A stretch of 64,000 nt of DNA from Megamerina dolium (taxonomy: Eukaryota > Arthropoda > Insecta > Diptera > Megamerinidae), in NCBI GenBank assembly GCA_963854835.1, contig OY978529.1:43520055-43584054 (forward strand), written 5' to 3'. The notes below the pieces were generated by a model. The model saw only the letters and a program-made list of their open reading frames with translations. It did no database searches and was not told the DNA's origin. The position numbers and the translations under genes are program-made. This document shows, piece after piece, positions 10,835-22,190 of the stretch. How positions within the stretch are numbered: position 1 is the stretch's first letter; each line of letters begins with the position of its first letter.

Positions 10835-12224
10835 TTCTTTATTTGAATACCATAAATTCTAAACTGTTTGTAAATTGGAAAAATTTTTTATACTAATGCT
10901 CACTTTCCATCACTTCAATCTTGTTGTGTTTATGTTCTAATCAAAATATTATTGCTGAAAGTTCAATTTATGGGTCAATATGCAGTGTTTTAAGATTAGA
11001 ATTTTTCATAAGGCAAAAACATTATCAATTTTGTGACACACACTGAGAAAAATTTTGGTTCAGCAAATCCAAATTTGTTACATAAGCATATTGCAAATTT
11101 CTGGTGATCTAATAACTAATTACAGTAGATACAAATGGTTTTGTTTTGATTTGAATACAAATTAGAGGAACTTTGGGCATTCTGGTATAGACATTTTTAT
11201 TCTGCGAACAATTAGTTAGCCGATTAGCCGATTTTTAGTCAATTATTATTAGTTTTTATGCTTGAAGTAATGGGGAAAAAATAATAGAGAATAAGAACTT
11301 TATGATAACCCACAAATGAAATATTAAGGAAATTTGAGAAAACCCAAAAATGTCCCTCCTTGAAATTTGGAGAGTATTGTGGTACACAACATAAGTGCAA
11401 GGTGGTATAGTGTGCCATTTTATCCAAAGCCTTTGAGTGAATTGAAAAATCTTTAAGAAAAAAACAAATAAAATTGCATATTTATTTGTAAGTAGAACAA
11501 TAAAGCAATAAAGCGTAACGTGTTTTTGGTAACAACAGCCTTTTTTATATCATTAACCATAAGATCGTAAGCATAAAAATTGTCATATATAATATCTTAA
11601 TGATATAAAATAAAAATAAATTTTGGGAATTGAACCCACGACCTACAGGTTAGAAGGCCAACACACTAACCACTGAGCACCAGCATCTTAATGCTGTATT
11701 ATCCTTAAATTATTGAAAATATTACAAAATACGCCTTCTGCGCATTGTTCTGTTGTCATTTCAGAAAGCCGTAAAGCCAATCTGTTCCAGCACACTCCTT
11801 TAAAACTGAAAATTTATTGGGAATACTGTTGTGCTTATGCAAGCTGAAAGGCGAAACATCGAAATATCTTATCTTGTGAGGGTCCAATAAGGCGACTGCA
11901 AATATTTAACAAGTTCTTGCTCAATTCATCGCTCAACATCGGCTTTCATCCCCTGTTTGTAGATAGTAATTCTTCAATGCATTTTTCACTATGAACCATC
12001 CGCTAAAGGGTCGTATGCGAGATTTGGAACATTTTAGACGCACACAAAATTCTCAATTCGTATTTATGGACAGTCGAAATTGCTACCCTCCTATTGCTTC
12101 TCTCATTTTCTAGAAGTAACTAAACGACAGAACAAGCCTTCTATATTTTTTTAGAGTAATGTGATATAATACCATAAAAGCCGATTTGATACGATCGGGT
12201 ATAAAAATTGTTTAATTGTATAAA
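10835..12224. other. Non-coding spacer or DIP 5' intron
   Basis: AT-rich, no supported gene. The only recognisable item is a SINE head fragment at 11620-11690. Confidence 0.6.
11620..11690 (-). repeat. SINE tRNA-head fragment
   Basis: Only the tRNA-like head is left: complement of the B box (GGAATTGAACCCACGACC) and of the A box (CACTAACCACTGAGC), preceded by an A-rich AAATAAAAATAAA tail remnant. Confidence 0.6.
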
Positions 12225-12581
12225 ATAAAAATAAATATGTGACACTTAAAGTACCGAAGGGCTCATTGGCCGATCTTTTTTTCCATTACTATTGTGGGTG
12301 TTAAATTTTGGACAGTATTAGAAGGAACCTACTTATTTTACCCGCTTCCGAACGGCAAAACCCTTGTGACATCACTTTCTCTGAGCATTGTCACAGAGTT
12401 CTTTTAGAAGCTTTTTCATGGCAAGTTGTTACTGTCGGAAGAATTGCCAATTGCTTGCCGACAGGTGGGTACCGTTCGAAAGAAAAATCTTTTCGATATT
12501 AAATTTGTTATGCATCAGCCGGGGATTGAACCACGACCTACAGATCAGAAGGCGAACACACTAACCACTGAGCTACGGCAC
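12225..12581 (-). repeat. tRNA-derived SINE, near full length, minus orientation
   Basis: About 355 bp. It begins with the tail (AAATAAATATGTG), carries the shared body, and ends with the complement of B box (GGGATTGAACC) and A box (CCACTGAGCTACGGCAC). It belongs to the same family as 13678, 16764 and 54127. Apparent reading frames here are frames of the SINE. Confidence 0.85.
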
Positions 12582-13677
12582 GTACTTACTTATAGCTCGA
12601 TTTATTAAGGACGAGTGTATATTGTTATTGCTTATACACTATCATTGGGAAACTGTTCTCACATCTGCATAAATATGTTTATATTTTGGAGTGTATACAT
12701 TTATTATCCGTAGAGATTAGGTGTTCATTCAAATAGGCAATTAACAAAAGAAATTCAACATCAATGTTATGCATATAGTTCATATACGAGTTTATAAATT
12801 ATTTTAAATTGCATACATGTGTATCTAAATATAGCAAATGCAACAGCTGTTAAAAAAAAAATGTCTTCAAAACATGAAATTTACATACACTAGTATATAT
12901 GTAAGTATTTTTATACGATGCGTTTACAATGTATTATGAGCACCTTAGTTGAACTTTGCCTTTTTCCCCAAACATTTTTAGTTTCCATCGGGAATATGTA
13001 TGAATAAATGTGAATTCAATCAATATAGTAGGCACTCAGATTTGTTTATGTTTCTATTTGAAGTTTTCTTATTTTGTAGCTCCTATTAAGTTGTAAACAT
13101 TTCTATTATTCTTATCTAAATAAAATTAAAACATTGACAAGAAACTAACAACAACTAACTAGCGAATCAAATCATTTGAAATTTATGTAAGTAATTCCGA
13201 ATTGAGTTAAACCGTTTGAAGCGTCAATATAAGTGATAGATAGGTCAATATGGTATTTCTAACGAAAGACGTTTATACGTTTTATCAAAGCGGTTTGAAA
13301 TTTCATTTTCGACTGTCTGTTACTTCGAAAAGCTTGGTGCCATTAAGTCTATAGTAAAATTAAGATGAGAACTATGTAAATAGTATTAGGCACAATATAT
13401 AATTATTTAAGCATTTATACCCTTGAAGTTTGATATGCAATGATTTAATATGTAAGTAATTTTATTTTTAATCTATTTTTCCTCTATGATATTTCTTATT
13501 TCTTAACAAAAATCATCGAAAAAACAGTGTACATATATTCCTCCATCTACACTACATACAAATCAAATGATTTTTTTTTTTTTTTTGTATTAAGAATTAT
13601 TCTTCTCATATCTAAAAGTGCAATATTAATTTCCGGTAAAATTCAAATGCAACGATATTTAAGGGAAGAAGGGTGGG
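12582..13677. other. Non-coding spacer
   Basis: AT-rich, with no open frame or repeat I can support. Confidence 0.6.
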
Positions 13678-14046
13678 TGCCGTAGCTCAGTGGTTAGTGT
13701 TGTCGCCTTCTGATCTGTAGGTCGTGGTTCAATACCCGGCTGATGCATAACAAATTTTATATCGAAAAGATTTTTCTTTCGAATGGTACCCACCTGTCGG
13801 CAAGCAATTGGCAATTCTTCCGACAGTAACAACTTGCCATGAAAAAGCTTCTAAAAAGAAATCTGTGACAAAGCTCAGAAAAAGTGATGTCACAAGTGTT
13901 CTGCCGTTCGGAACCGGCTAAAATAAGTAGGTCCATTCTAATACTGTCCAAAATTTAAGACGCACAACAGTAATAGAAGAGAAGCTCGGCCAATGAGCCC
14001 TTTGGGGCTTTAAGTGCCACATATTTATTTATTTATTTTTTTTTTT
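13678..14046 (+). repeat. tRNA-derived SINE, full length, plus orientation
   Basis: The head is a tRNA-like Pol III promoter: A box TAGCTCAGTGG at 13683-13693 and B box GGTTCAATACC at 13726-13736, 32 bp apart. A roughly 300-bp unrelated body follows (GCCGAGCTTCTC complement, GGGGCTTTAAGTGCCAC), then a T-rich tail of ATTT units ending in poly(T). Several copies in this window share this structure. Confidence 0.9.
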
Positions 14047-14338
14047 GTTGCAGAAGACTTCCTTTATATTTTAAATGATGGATACATTCAATGAACTGAA
14101 ATCTGGTTGTAGTCTAAAATTCACTAAGATGGAGTTATCACCGTATCAAAGCGTATGAAAATAAGTCAATATAAAATATGACGCAAGCACCCAAAAAGCT
14201 CTAGCCTTGGCTGTGTTGGCTGTTGAAATCGCCTTGACCTTGCTTTATGCAGATTTGCCTATCTCGACTGTTACTGCTCATTTATTACTATATTCTTATA
14301 GATTAATGTTTATTCTACATACACATACTCGTGCTTCG

Positions 14339-14488
14339 CAGTGGTGTATCCAGAGGAAGGAGCTCCAGGGAGATTCCTCCTTTGGCCGATGGACTTGTTA
14401 AAATAGACAAATAATAATATATAGATATTTGAAAATCATTGATTAAAATTTGTTGCCAATATTTGCCAAAATTCTGGCTACGCCACTG
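14339..14488. mobile_element. 150-bp hAT-type MITE with 8-bp target duplication
   Basis: The terminal inverted repeats are CAGTGGTGTATCCAGA at the left and, reverse-complemented, CAGTGGCGTAGCCAGA at the right (14 of 16 match). The flanks are GTGCTTCG (14331-14338) and GTGCTTAC (14489-14496), an 8-bp duplication with two changes. CAG-starting ends plus 8-bp duplications are typical of hAT elements. There is no coding capacity. Confidence 0.75.
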
Positions 14489-14974
14489 GTGCTTACAGTT
14501 GGTCGTGTACGTATAGTCTGATTGATAACTTTTAATTGCAAATCTCTCCTAAAATTTACTTATTTACATCTGTTCTATTTCCGGATCCTCTTAACGGTTG
14601 ACTTTAAGACCATTTTATGCACACAAAACGAATACATTTACAAAAATTGGTACGTTTGGTATTGTACTGGTTTAGTATTATACTAATGACAGTGTCAATT
14701 ACTCAGAAAATTAAGCATAAGCTAAACGTAGAAATCAAAGCCATGTTGTGTGATGGAACATAATTTTAATTTTATGCGTTGATTTTGTATCTTGACCTCT
14801 TTTCTTTTTTAACAAATTCATATTCATGGATGCTTATCATGGAATAACATAATTAAAATTAATTTTTTTTTTTTTAACAAACTTTTTCTAAATGCGATAA
14901 GCATTTCTTGAATATATTACATAAGTTAAGTATTGCCTGCGAACTCCAAAGGTACTGATAATCTTTAAAAAAAA
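14489..14974. other. Upstream region of TEP copy A
   Basis: Contains the decayed counterpart of the shared TEP start region (TAAGTTAAGTATTG at 14922 against TCAGTTAAGTATTG in copies B-E). I see no other feature. Confidence 0.55.
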
Positions 14975-17900
14975 ATGTGGAAGTTTACGTTGGTTTCATT
15001 TTACATACTAAATGCAATTATATCCGTACTTGGAGAAGAGTAAATTTATATATTCCTCAAGGAGAATAATTTTAAAAATCTATACAAATATGTATTTATA
15101 TTGATTTATAAACCTACCTTGCATAGTGTGTAAAATGGTTATGCTAAAAAAAATGTTCTCGAAGAAGAAAGAAATATTTTTCAAGAAATTATTTGTTCTA
15201 CTACTTCTACTTCTTTTTTTTTCAATTTTAGAAAATATACAGTAATTGGGCCTGGTACAATACCTACTGACCGCAAATATAATGTGGTCGTAGGTGTTTA
15301 TCTAACTAAAGAACCATGTCAACTAAAAATTGGCATCACTGGGCCATTATATGAGGCATAAACGGTTACCCTGCAAGGAGATGAAATTAAAAATGTCGAA
15401 ATTGATGTACCTGTATTGGAAAAAGGTGTATACAATCTAACAGCAGAAGGCGTAACGGGCATTTCCTTCAAAAATACCACCGAACTGAATTATGAAAATT
15501 TTAAACCTCACACTGAGATTCAAACCGACAAAGGAGCTTACAAACCGGGTGATGTAATCAACTTTCGTGTGTTGTTCCTGGATGAAAATTTGATACCAGC
15601 TAAACCGCCAGCAGACACTATAATTTATTTCGAGGTAATCTACATTTTGATGCTGGTTTATCGGAGTTTTATTTTTCAATATTGATTCATTTAATATTTT
15701 AGGATGGGAAGCGAAATCGTATCAAAGAAATTAAAAATATTGAAGTCATCAAAGGTGTTTACACCGGTAGCTTCAAGCTTTCTGAATATCCAGTTTTGGG
15801 AGATTGGATAATTGCAGTGAATACGGGTGAAGAATACCCGTCCTCAGTATATTTTGACGTTTCTAAATATGTTTTGCCAAAATATAATGTGAAAGTAGAG
15901 GCTACCGAAAAAGTATCTGTCAAGGATGGCGATATGCAAGTTGTAGTTAGATCAAAGTAAGCTTCATTATATACAAATCCTCATACTTCAAAATTCTATA
16001 TTTGTAAATATTTTATAGCTACACTTATGGAGAACCAGTAAACGGCAAAGTTACGCTTCTTCTTGTATTAAATACACATTACATTCGCTTTTATGATTCA
16101 AATGTACAAAAAGTTGCGCAACCCGATCCACCCCTTTTAATTAAAACGACCAATATGGTTAATGGCAAGGCTAAATTCGATCTAAATGTAAAGGAATATG
16201 AATCCTACTTGGTACATAAAACCAAATCCGTATGATTTTTCAATTACGGCTACTGTTGAAGAGAATTTTACTGGTGTTAAGGTCAATAGTACTACTGGAA
16301 CTATTCTATACTCAAATCGTTATGATATGAGATGTGCCAGCGAAGAGATCTGTTACCAGTTCCATCCGAATAAGGAATCAAATGTGACAATTCACATTTC
16401 ACACGTTGACGGAACGAGCTTAAAAGATACAAAGTCAATAGTAAAACTGATTTACACTGAGCACCTTACAAAATATAGGGGTTATGGTGAAAATAAGGAA
16501 GCCAAAACTGAAAACAAAGAGTTCGTATTTGAGAGTCACATGAACGAAACGCGAATGGCAGATTTCAAAGTTTCACTACCCGAATTAACAGATTATGAAA
16601 AATATACTCATGCCTACAAAATGCGCGTAGAATATGCTGACGAAGTTATGAATTTGAGTCAAGTAAGGCAATTTAGAAAACCGAAATATTTGGATTTAGA
16701 TAATATAGAAACACCGAAGGAGCCAACGAATGTTCAATACGAAACTAAAATATATAAGTAAGTAAAAAAAAAATAAAAATAAATATGTGGCCACAAAAAG
16801 CCCCAAAGGGCTCATTGGCCGAGCTTCTCTTCCATTACTGTTGTGCGTCTTAAATTTTGGACAATATTAGAAGGGACCTACTTATTTTAGCGGGTTCCGA
16901 ACGGCAGAACACTTGTGACTTCACTTTTTCTGAGCTTTGTCACAGAGTTCTTTAAGAAGCTTTTTCATGGCAAGTTGTTACTGTCGGAAGAATTGCCAAT
17001 TGCTTGCCGACAGGTGGGTACCGTTCGAAAGAAAAATCTTATCGATATTAAATTTGTTATGCATCAGCCGGGGATTGAACCACCGACCTACAGATCAGAA
17101 GGCGAACACACTAACCACTGAGCTACGGCACCCATATATAAGTAAGTGTTTTTGCAAAATAGTAAAAGAGTTATTTACAGTTCACTCACGATATGGTACA
17201 TATTTATAGATACAAATTGGGCAACGAAGCTACAGTCACGCTAAATTCAAGTGAACCCATACCATATTTTGTATATATTTTAGTAGGACGTGGCAATATA
17301 TTGCACACTGAACGTATTGATTTGCCAGATCAGCCAAAAATATACAACTTCACGTTCTCAGCAACATTTGCGATGGCACCAGCAGGTCGAATTTATTTCC
17401 ATTATATAGATAAGCTTGGCGAATTACATTTCACTGAGACACGTTACATCCTCATTTACATTTTATGTAAATGAGGAGTTACAAAACCAGGTACTAAACG
17501 GAATATATTTTCAAATTTGTTTTATCAACTATTTAGGGTTTTTCTAACTCTAGATCGAAATCACATCTACGGATAAGGTAAAGCCCGGTGAGGAAGTTGC
17601 ACTTCATATTAAAACTGCACCAAACTCCTTTGTGGGGCTATCAGCAGAAGACCAAAGCGTTTTGCTTTTGAAAGATAACAACGACATAGAGGAAGATTGC
17701 TTCAAATTGCGGCTAGAATTGTTTTCTACATATACTCGTACGCAGGGAGGTTTTTCACCATATCCAGAAAAAATAGCTGGGTTAGTTACGTTGACCAATG
17801 CCGATTATTTGTACAACAGAACTCGACCGGATCCAGACCGTAAGTCCGAGGATGATCGTATGCAGTGGTCAAAAGCTGAAAATAAACGGGATGTGTGGTC

Positions 17901-18902
17901 GCGCTGGGCATATAGCAATGATGTCGAAATTACTTCATACATGCTACTACTTTTATTAGACAACCCATCGGAGACAACGGATAGTGTTTTGCCAATTATA
18001 AGATGGTTGGTGGCACAACGTAATAGTTATGGTGGATTTAGCTCAACACAAGATACAGTCGTTGGTCTACAAGCTTTAACTAAATTTGTGCTGAAATCTG
18101 GATACAAAGCTGCCGATATGGAGATTAATGTGATTTCGAAAACAGGCAATAAAATACACCAGGAAACTATTACCACGAATAACGATAACGCTTTACTTAT
18201 GCAAAGCGTTGAGGTGAGAAGAAATGCCAAACCCACTCGTACTCGTATCTCCATGAATTAATGAATATCATATATACATATTTATTGTTACAGCTCCCGG
18301 CAAAAACAACCGCTATCGATTTTCACACCAAAGGCAAAGGTGCAGCTTTAGTACAGATCTCTTATCAATACAATGTGATCGAAAGCGAAGAGAAACCGAC
18401 ATTTACCATTAAATCTATTGTAAATAAGGATGTGCCGCCTTTCAAATTAGATCTAATTGTCTGTGTAGATTATGCTGGTGCAAATGAGGCTTCCAATATG
18501 GCCGTATTGGAGGTATCCATGCCATCAGGATATATTGTGGATACAGATAATTTTGAAAACATATTGAGTGTGAACAGAGTCCGAGTAAGTTAAATGAATT
18601 ACTTCATAGATTCCCACAATTGACACTATTTCTATTTAATTTAGCATGTCGAAACCAAGAATTCTGAATCGGTTCTAGTCATCTATTTTGAAAGCCTGCA
18701 TAAAAACGAAAAGCAATGTTTGCCAGTAGAGGCGTTCAAATCATTCCCTGTCGCTAAGCAAAAACCAGCTTCAGTCGTTGTATACGATTACTATGATCCA
18801 ACAAAGAAGGCAACAGACTATTATGAAGTTGAGTCAAAGCTTTGTGACTTGTGTGACTATGATGAGGATAAAGACTGCAAAAAGCATTGCGAACAGATAT
18901 AA
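14975..18902 (+). pseudogene. Tep: TEP copy A, thioester-containing protein pseudogene
   Basis: Exons by comparison with copy B: 14975-15039 (signal), 15232-15634, 15703-15956, 16019 to about 16749, 17210-17490, 17554-17839, then a fused remnant of exon 11 at 17848-18213, then 18294-18584 and 18645-18902. Lesions: a TAA at 15359-15361 after 64 codons; a one-base insertion near 16224 giving TGA at 16233; a SINE at 16764-17133 inside the exon-4 donor; a 16-bp net palindromic insertion at 17450-17476; and a deletion joining the exon-6 donor directly to the middle of exon 11. The deletion removes the bait exon, the GCGEQ exon and all of exons 7-10. Intron 1 is only 192 bp here, against 6-8 kb in B-D. 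AATAAA is at 18946. The 3' exons remain close to the other copies, so it may still act as a conversion donor. Confidence 0.9.
16764..17133 (-). repeat. SINE inserted in TEP copy A splice donor, 14-bp target duplication
   Basis: A full-length minus-orientation SINE flanked by perfect 14-bp copies of ATATATAAGTAAGT (16750-16763 and 17134-17147). The duplication length and the A-rich junction fit LINE-driven target-primed insertion. The duplicated target contains the exon-4 GTAAGT donor, so the gene now has two donors around the SINE. Confidence 0.9.
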
Positions 18903-19020
18903 GGAGCCTCTACATACATGTAATATTTTTCATTCAAGAAATGTTAATAAATGTGAATAACTAATGCATACGTGCTCAAGTTGACTATTTCTTATTAAAT
19001 GTAGCACTTACATTAGTTTG

Positions 19021-19250
19021 TACCTCGTTCAATTGTTAGCGCGTTGGGCTTCTGATCTATAGCTCATGGGTTCAATTCCGGGCAGAATCAGAATTTTCAT
19101 ATCGAACAGATTTTTATTGCATCAGTCGGCAAACAATTAGCAATTCTTCCGACAATAACATGACATGAAATCACTTCTAAAAGAATTCTGAGACAAAGCT
19201 AATATAAGTTGGTACCTTTATCTGGAGTATATAAATCGTCCAGTTAGTAC
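19021..19250 (+). repeat. Decayed SINE downstream of TEP copy A
   Basis: The head TTGTTAGCGCGTTGGGCTTC-TGATCT is followed by a GGGTTCAATTCCGGGC B box, then the CAATTCTTCCGACA body. The same relic lies 3' of copies B, C and D, so it predates the tandem duplication. Confidence 0.7.
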
Positions 19251-20205
19251 GACAAAGCGTATGTAATTTATAGTTATGTCATTTTAAAGAAAAAGCAGAG
19301 TTCCATTGCAAAGGATAACTTTGGAGTTGGGATATAGTACAATATCTTTAACAAAGTACGTCATTTACAGAGAGGAATTTTGATGCTCTCGTTTTAAAGT
19401 AAGTGTATAGAAGTAAATCAAAAAAACAGATTTTTGAAATCTACAATCTTCTTAATTTTATCCTAACTGCATCAACTTGTAAATATTTTTATTGTATATT
19501 GTAACAATAATTAAAATATTTGTTAAAGGATGTTGTTTTGCTTTAAAAAATAAAAAACTTGTACTCAACCAGGGGGTTAATAATTTTGACAGTGCCAGAA
19601 CAGATTTTGACACTCCTCCTATATTTATATTTCGACATATAGTAATTCTGATGCTACCTAAACTTGTTTTGGCATATCCAGTGTATGATGAACATATATT
19701 ACAATAACAATTGAAAAAATTTAGACTGTGAAGTCAGCCAGTTTGGAAAAGATAGCATAAATTATAGGTAGTTAATACAAGGTGTTATGTTGAAGTTTGA
19801 ATATTATATTGTTAAATACTTGTTGGTTTATCTTATAGTTTAGTAACACGGTGTAACGGTACATAACCATCTAACCAGTTTTCAATAGTTAATCAGTCAT
19901 TCTTCGTACATCATTTATCATGAACATTTTAATGCGATTATAATATTGTCACTTGTTTTCCATCGCCAATTTAATCGATCAAGGTTATATTGTGAACACC
20001 TAATCTGCGAATATTGTCTTGTAGGACGATAAAGTCACGCAGATTCGCCAAAAATAATCTACAATTTGGACAATTTCTAATCACTATAGTTATATATAGG
20101 TACATATAATTAGTATATTCTGATTGATAGTTTTTAATTGCAAAATTTCTTCCAAGATGGCCTTATATGCCAACTTCTGATTAATAACACAGTATAACAA
20201 AAAAT

Positions 20206-21476
20206 CTCCTTACAGTCGGCTGGGGCCGACCAAACTATACCCTGCATATGTAGATTTATATATAAAAAGTTTACTCGAATATCCAACTTTTCTTTTATTT
20301 CCACTTTTCGAGAAACAATTTTTGCATATACATACTACTAATTTACACCCGAAATATGGTTGACTTTGACGAAGTAAAAGGATTTTAAGATAATTCCGAG
20401 GCTTAGTATGAGAGCTATATAAAAAGTGGGCGTGGCTTACCACTTTCTAGTAAATCCAATTAATTTTTCAATGTTAATCCACACCTTAAATTTGGTGTCC
20501 TACGTTGAATAGTTCCTAAGTTATGGTGGTTAACTTTTTTGTTTAATTTCCTCAACTTTGTATGGGAGCCCCAATAAGAAGTGGGCGTGGTACGCTGATT
20601 TTTCGCCAGATTATTTCCGACTACGATATTAATTTAAGTGTCAATTATGGTTATTGTAGACAGAAGATTGCCGAAGTTACAGCTGTTTCAATTTAAAATT
20701 TGTATGGGGGCTACGATAAACACTGGGCGTGGTGCGCCCATTTTCTGTGAGCCTAGTTGCTCGTACAATACTAATCCATACCCTAAGTCTCGTTGTCCTA
20801 GGCTAAATGGTTTGTAAGCTATGGAGCTTAACATTTTAGTTTAATTCACTCGACTTTGTATGGGAGACCCATGAAGGAGTGGGTGTGGCACACTGATTTT
20901 CTGCAAGATTTTTGCCGACTACGATATTAATTTAAGTGTCAATTATGGTTATTCTAGACAGAAGATTGCCGAAGTTACAGCAGTTTCAATTTAAAAGAAG
21001 TACAGACACTTTGTATGGGAGCTACGCTAGAAAGTAGGCGTGGCTCATCCACTTTTGGTGAGGTTATATAGTAGTATAATATAACTCTATGTGCAAAATA
21101 TTGTTGTCCCAAGTGGTATATTGTGTGAGTTATAGCAAGTTAAAGATTTTAAAAATTTCGAGGTTAGTCGCTTTGAATGCTTGGTGTGGGCGTGGTTATT
21201 GACCGATCATGCCCAATATCAATCCCCTCCGTACCCTTGGATCATAGATTACTTATGCCAAATTTCATCGAAATAGCTCAATATTTACTCAAGTTATCGT
21301 GCGAACCAGCCAGGTGACAGACAGACGGACGGACGGACGGACATCGTTAAATCGAAAATTTAATCGACGCTGATCACGAATATATATCCATGTCTATATC
21401 TCCGGAGATACCTTCAAGTGGACACAAACATCTGACCGAAATGAATATACCATGCATATTGCATTATGCAGGGTAT
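20206..21476 (+). mobile_element. Repeat family X, copy 1 (1271 bp)
   Basis: Boundaries come from the sister unit: at 35491-35507 the same flank is uninterrupted (AACAAAAAATGTGTC). Here the site holds CTCCTTACAGTCGG...GCAGGGTAT flanked by AAAAAT (20200-20205 and 21477-21482). Inside are about six modules of roughly 150 bp, each with a GGGCGTGG-like core (near 20426, 20581, 20722, 20879, 21034, 21185). A GGAC-rich stretch (GACAGACGGACGGACGGACGG) and ATCTCCGGAGAT follow. Sub-terminal ACCCTGCAT and ATGCAGGGT are inverted. There is no coding frame. Confidence 0.8.
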
Positions 21477-22124
21477 AAAAATGTGTCTTTTGTTCTGCTT
21501 CCGGGTGCGCTTTAGGTCAATTCTGTGAAGAAAGCATGGAACTCGAATTTGTTTTCAAATTGTTTAGGGCGTTGAGTTTCGGAGAAAATTACAATTAGAA
21601 CTCGTTACCTAATGTTGCACTAAATTATAGTGTGAAGTACCCAGTTTGATCGAAAATTTCAACAAACAAACAAAATTTATGTATTAAATCACATTTCTAA
21701 ACAGATTAATTTTTTTTTTACATGACCGGGGGGCCACTTACCGGCCACGTACGAAACCGTTAGCCATAACCAAATATACAAGTGGATGTATGCGAGATCA
21801 CATAAAACAGAGTTTTCCACTGCGAAGATAAGATTGCGGGATACAAAACCGTGCTGTAGAGTGTAATTTCACTTTTTTTTATTACGAATGCGAATCCGGG
21901 CTTTTCATGTACAAAAATTCATATTGTGCATACACAGCACAATCAAATATGAATGGTTATCAGTCAAAATTAATTCTTTAAACAATATTATTCTAATTAA
22001 GATAAGCTCTCCTACTTCAAGCTTAAATAGTTTACATGTAGTTGATTAGGCGTACACACGGGCACATTCGTATGTTAACAATTTATGACAGAATTTGTAC
22101 AGAAATAAGTATACCTAAAAAATA

Positions 22125-22162
22125 GTCATCAGTTAAGTATTGGCTGCGAACGACGGTGGTAC
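22125..22162 (+). promoter_or_regulatory. Putative core promoter of TEP copy B (Inr)
   Basis: TCAGTT at 22129-22134 matches the arthropod initiator; A+1 at 22131 is exactly 60 bp before the ATG. The distance is also 60 in copies C, D and E. GGTAC at +28 is a partial DPE-like match. No TATA box at the usual distance. Inferred only. Confidence 0.4.
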
Positions 22163-22190
22163 TTATCGTATAAGTATAGTCTCTATTGAA

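Noticed and set aside
12308..12608. Open frames (MDSIRRNLL..., MLLSEELP...) repeated at 12.3, 13.8, 16.9 and 54.2 kb
   Set aside because: They lie wholly within SINE copies, in either orientation, and share stops and shifts with the repeat.
13678..13740. Possible tRNA gene (A and B boxes)
   Set aside because: The same head is followed by the same 300-bp body in several copies; no complete cloverleaf or anticodon arm is convincing, so it is a SINE head.
14207..14401. 64-codon plus-strand frame
   Set aside because: It overlaps the hAT MITE and AT-rich spacer; no signal peptide, no homology and no paralogue.
17632..18261. Single 209-codon gene in copy A
   Set aside because: It is exon 6 fused to exon 11 by a deletion and reads through two splice donors; upstream lesions make it part of a pseudogene.
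20206..21476. CRISPR-like or satellite array (regularly spaced 150-bp repeats)
   Set aside because: The repeats are long, divergent and part of a dispersed eukaryotic element with defined ends.
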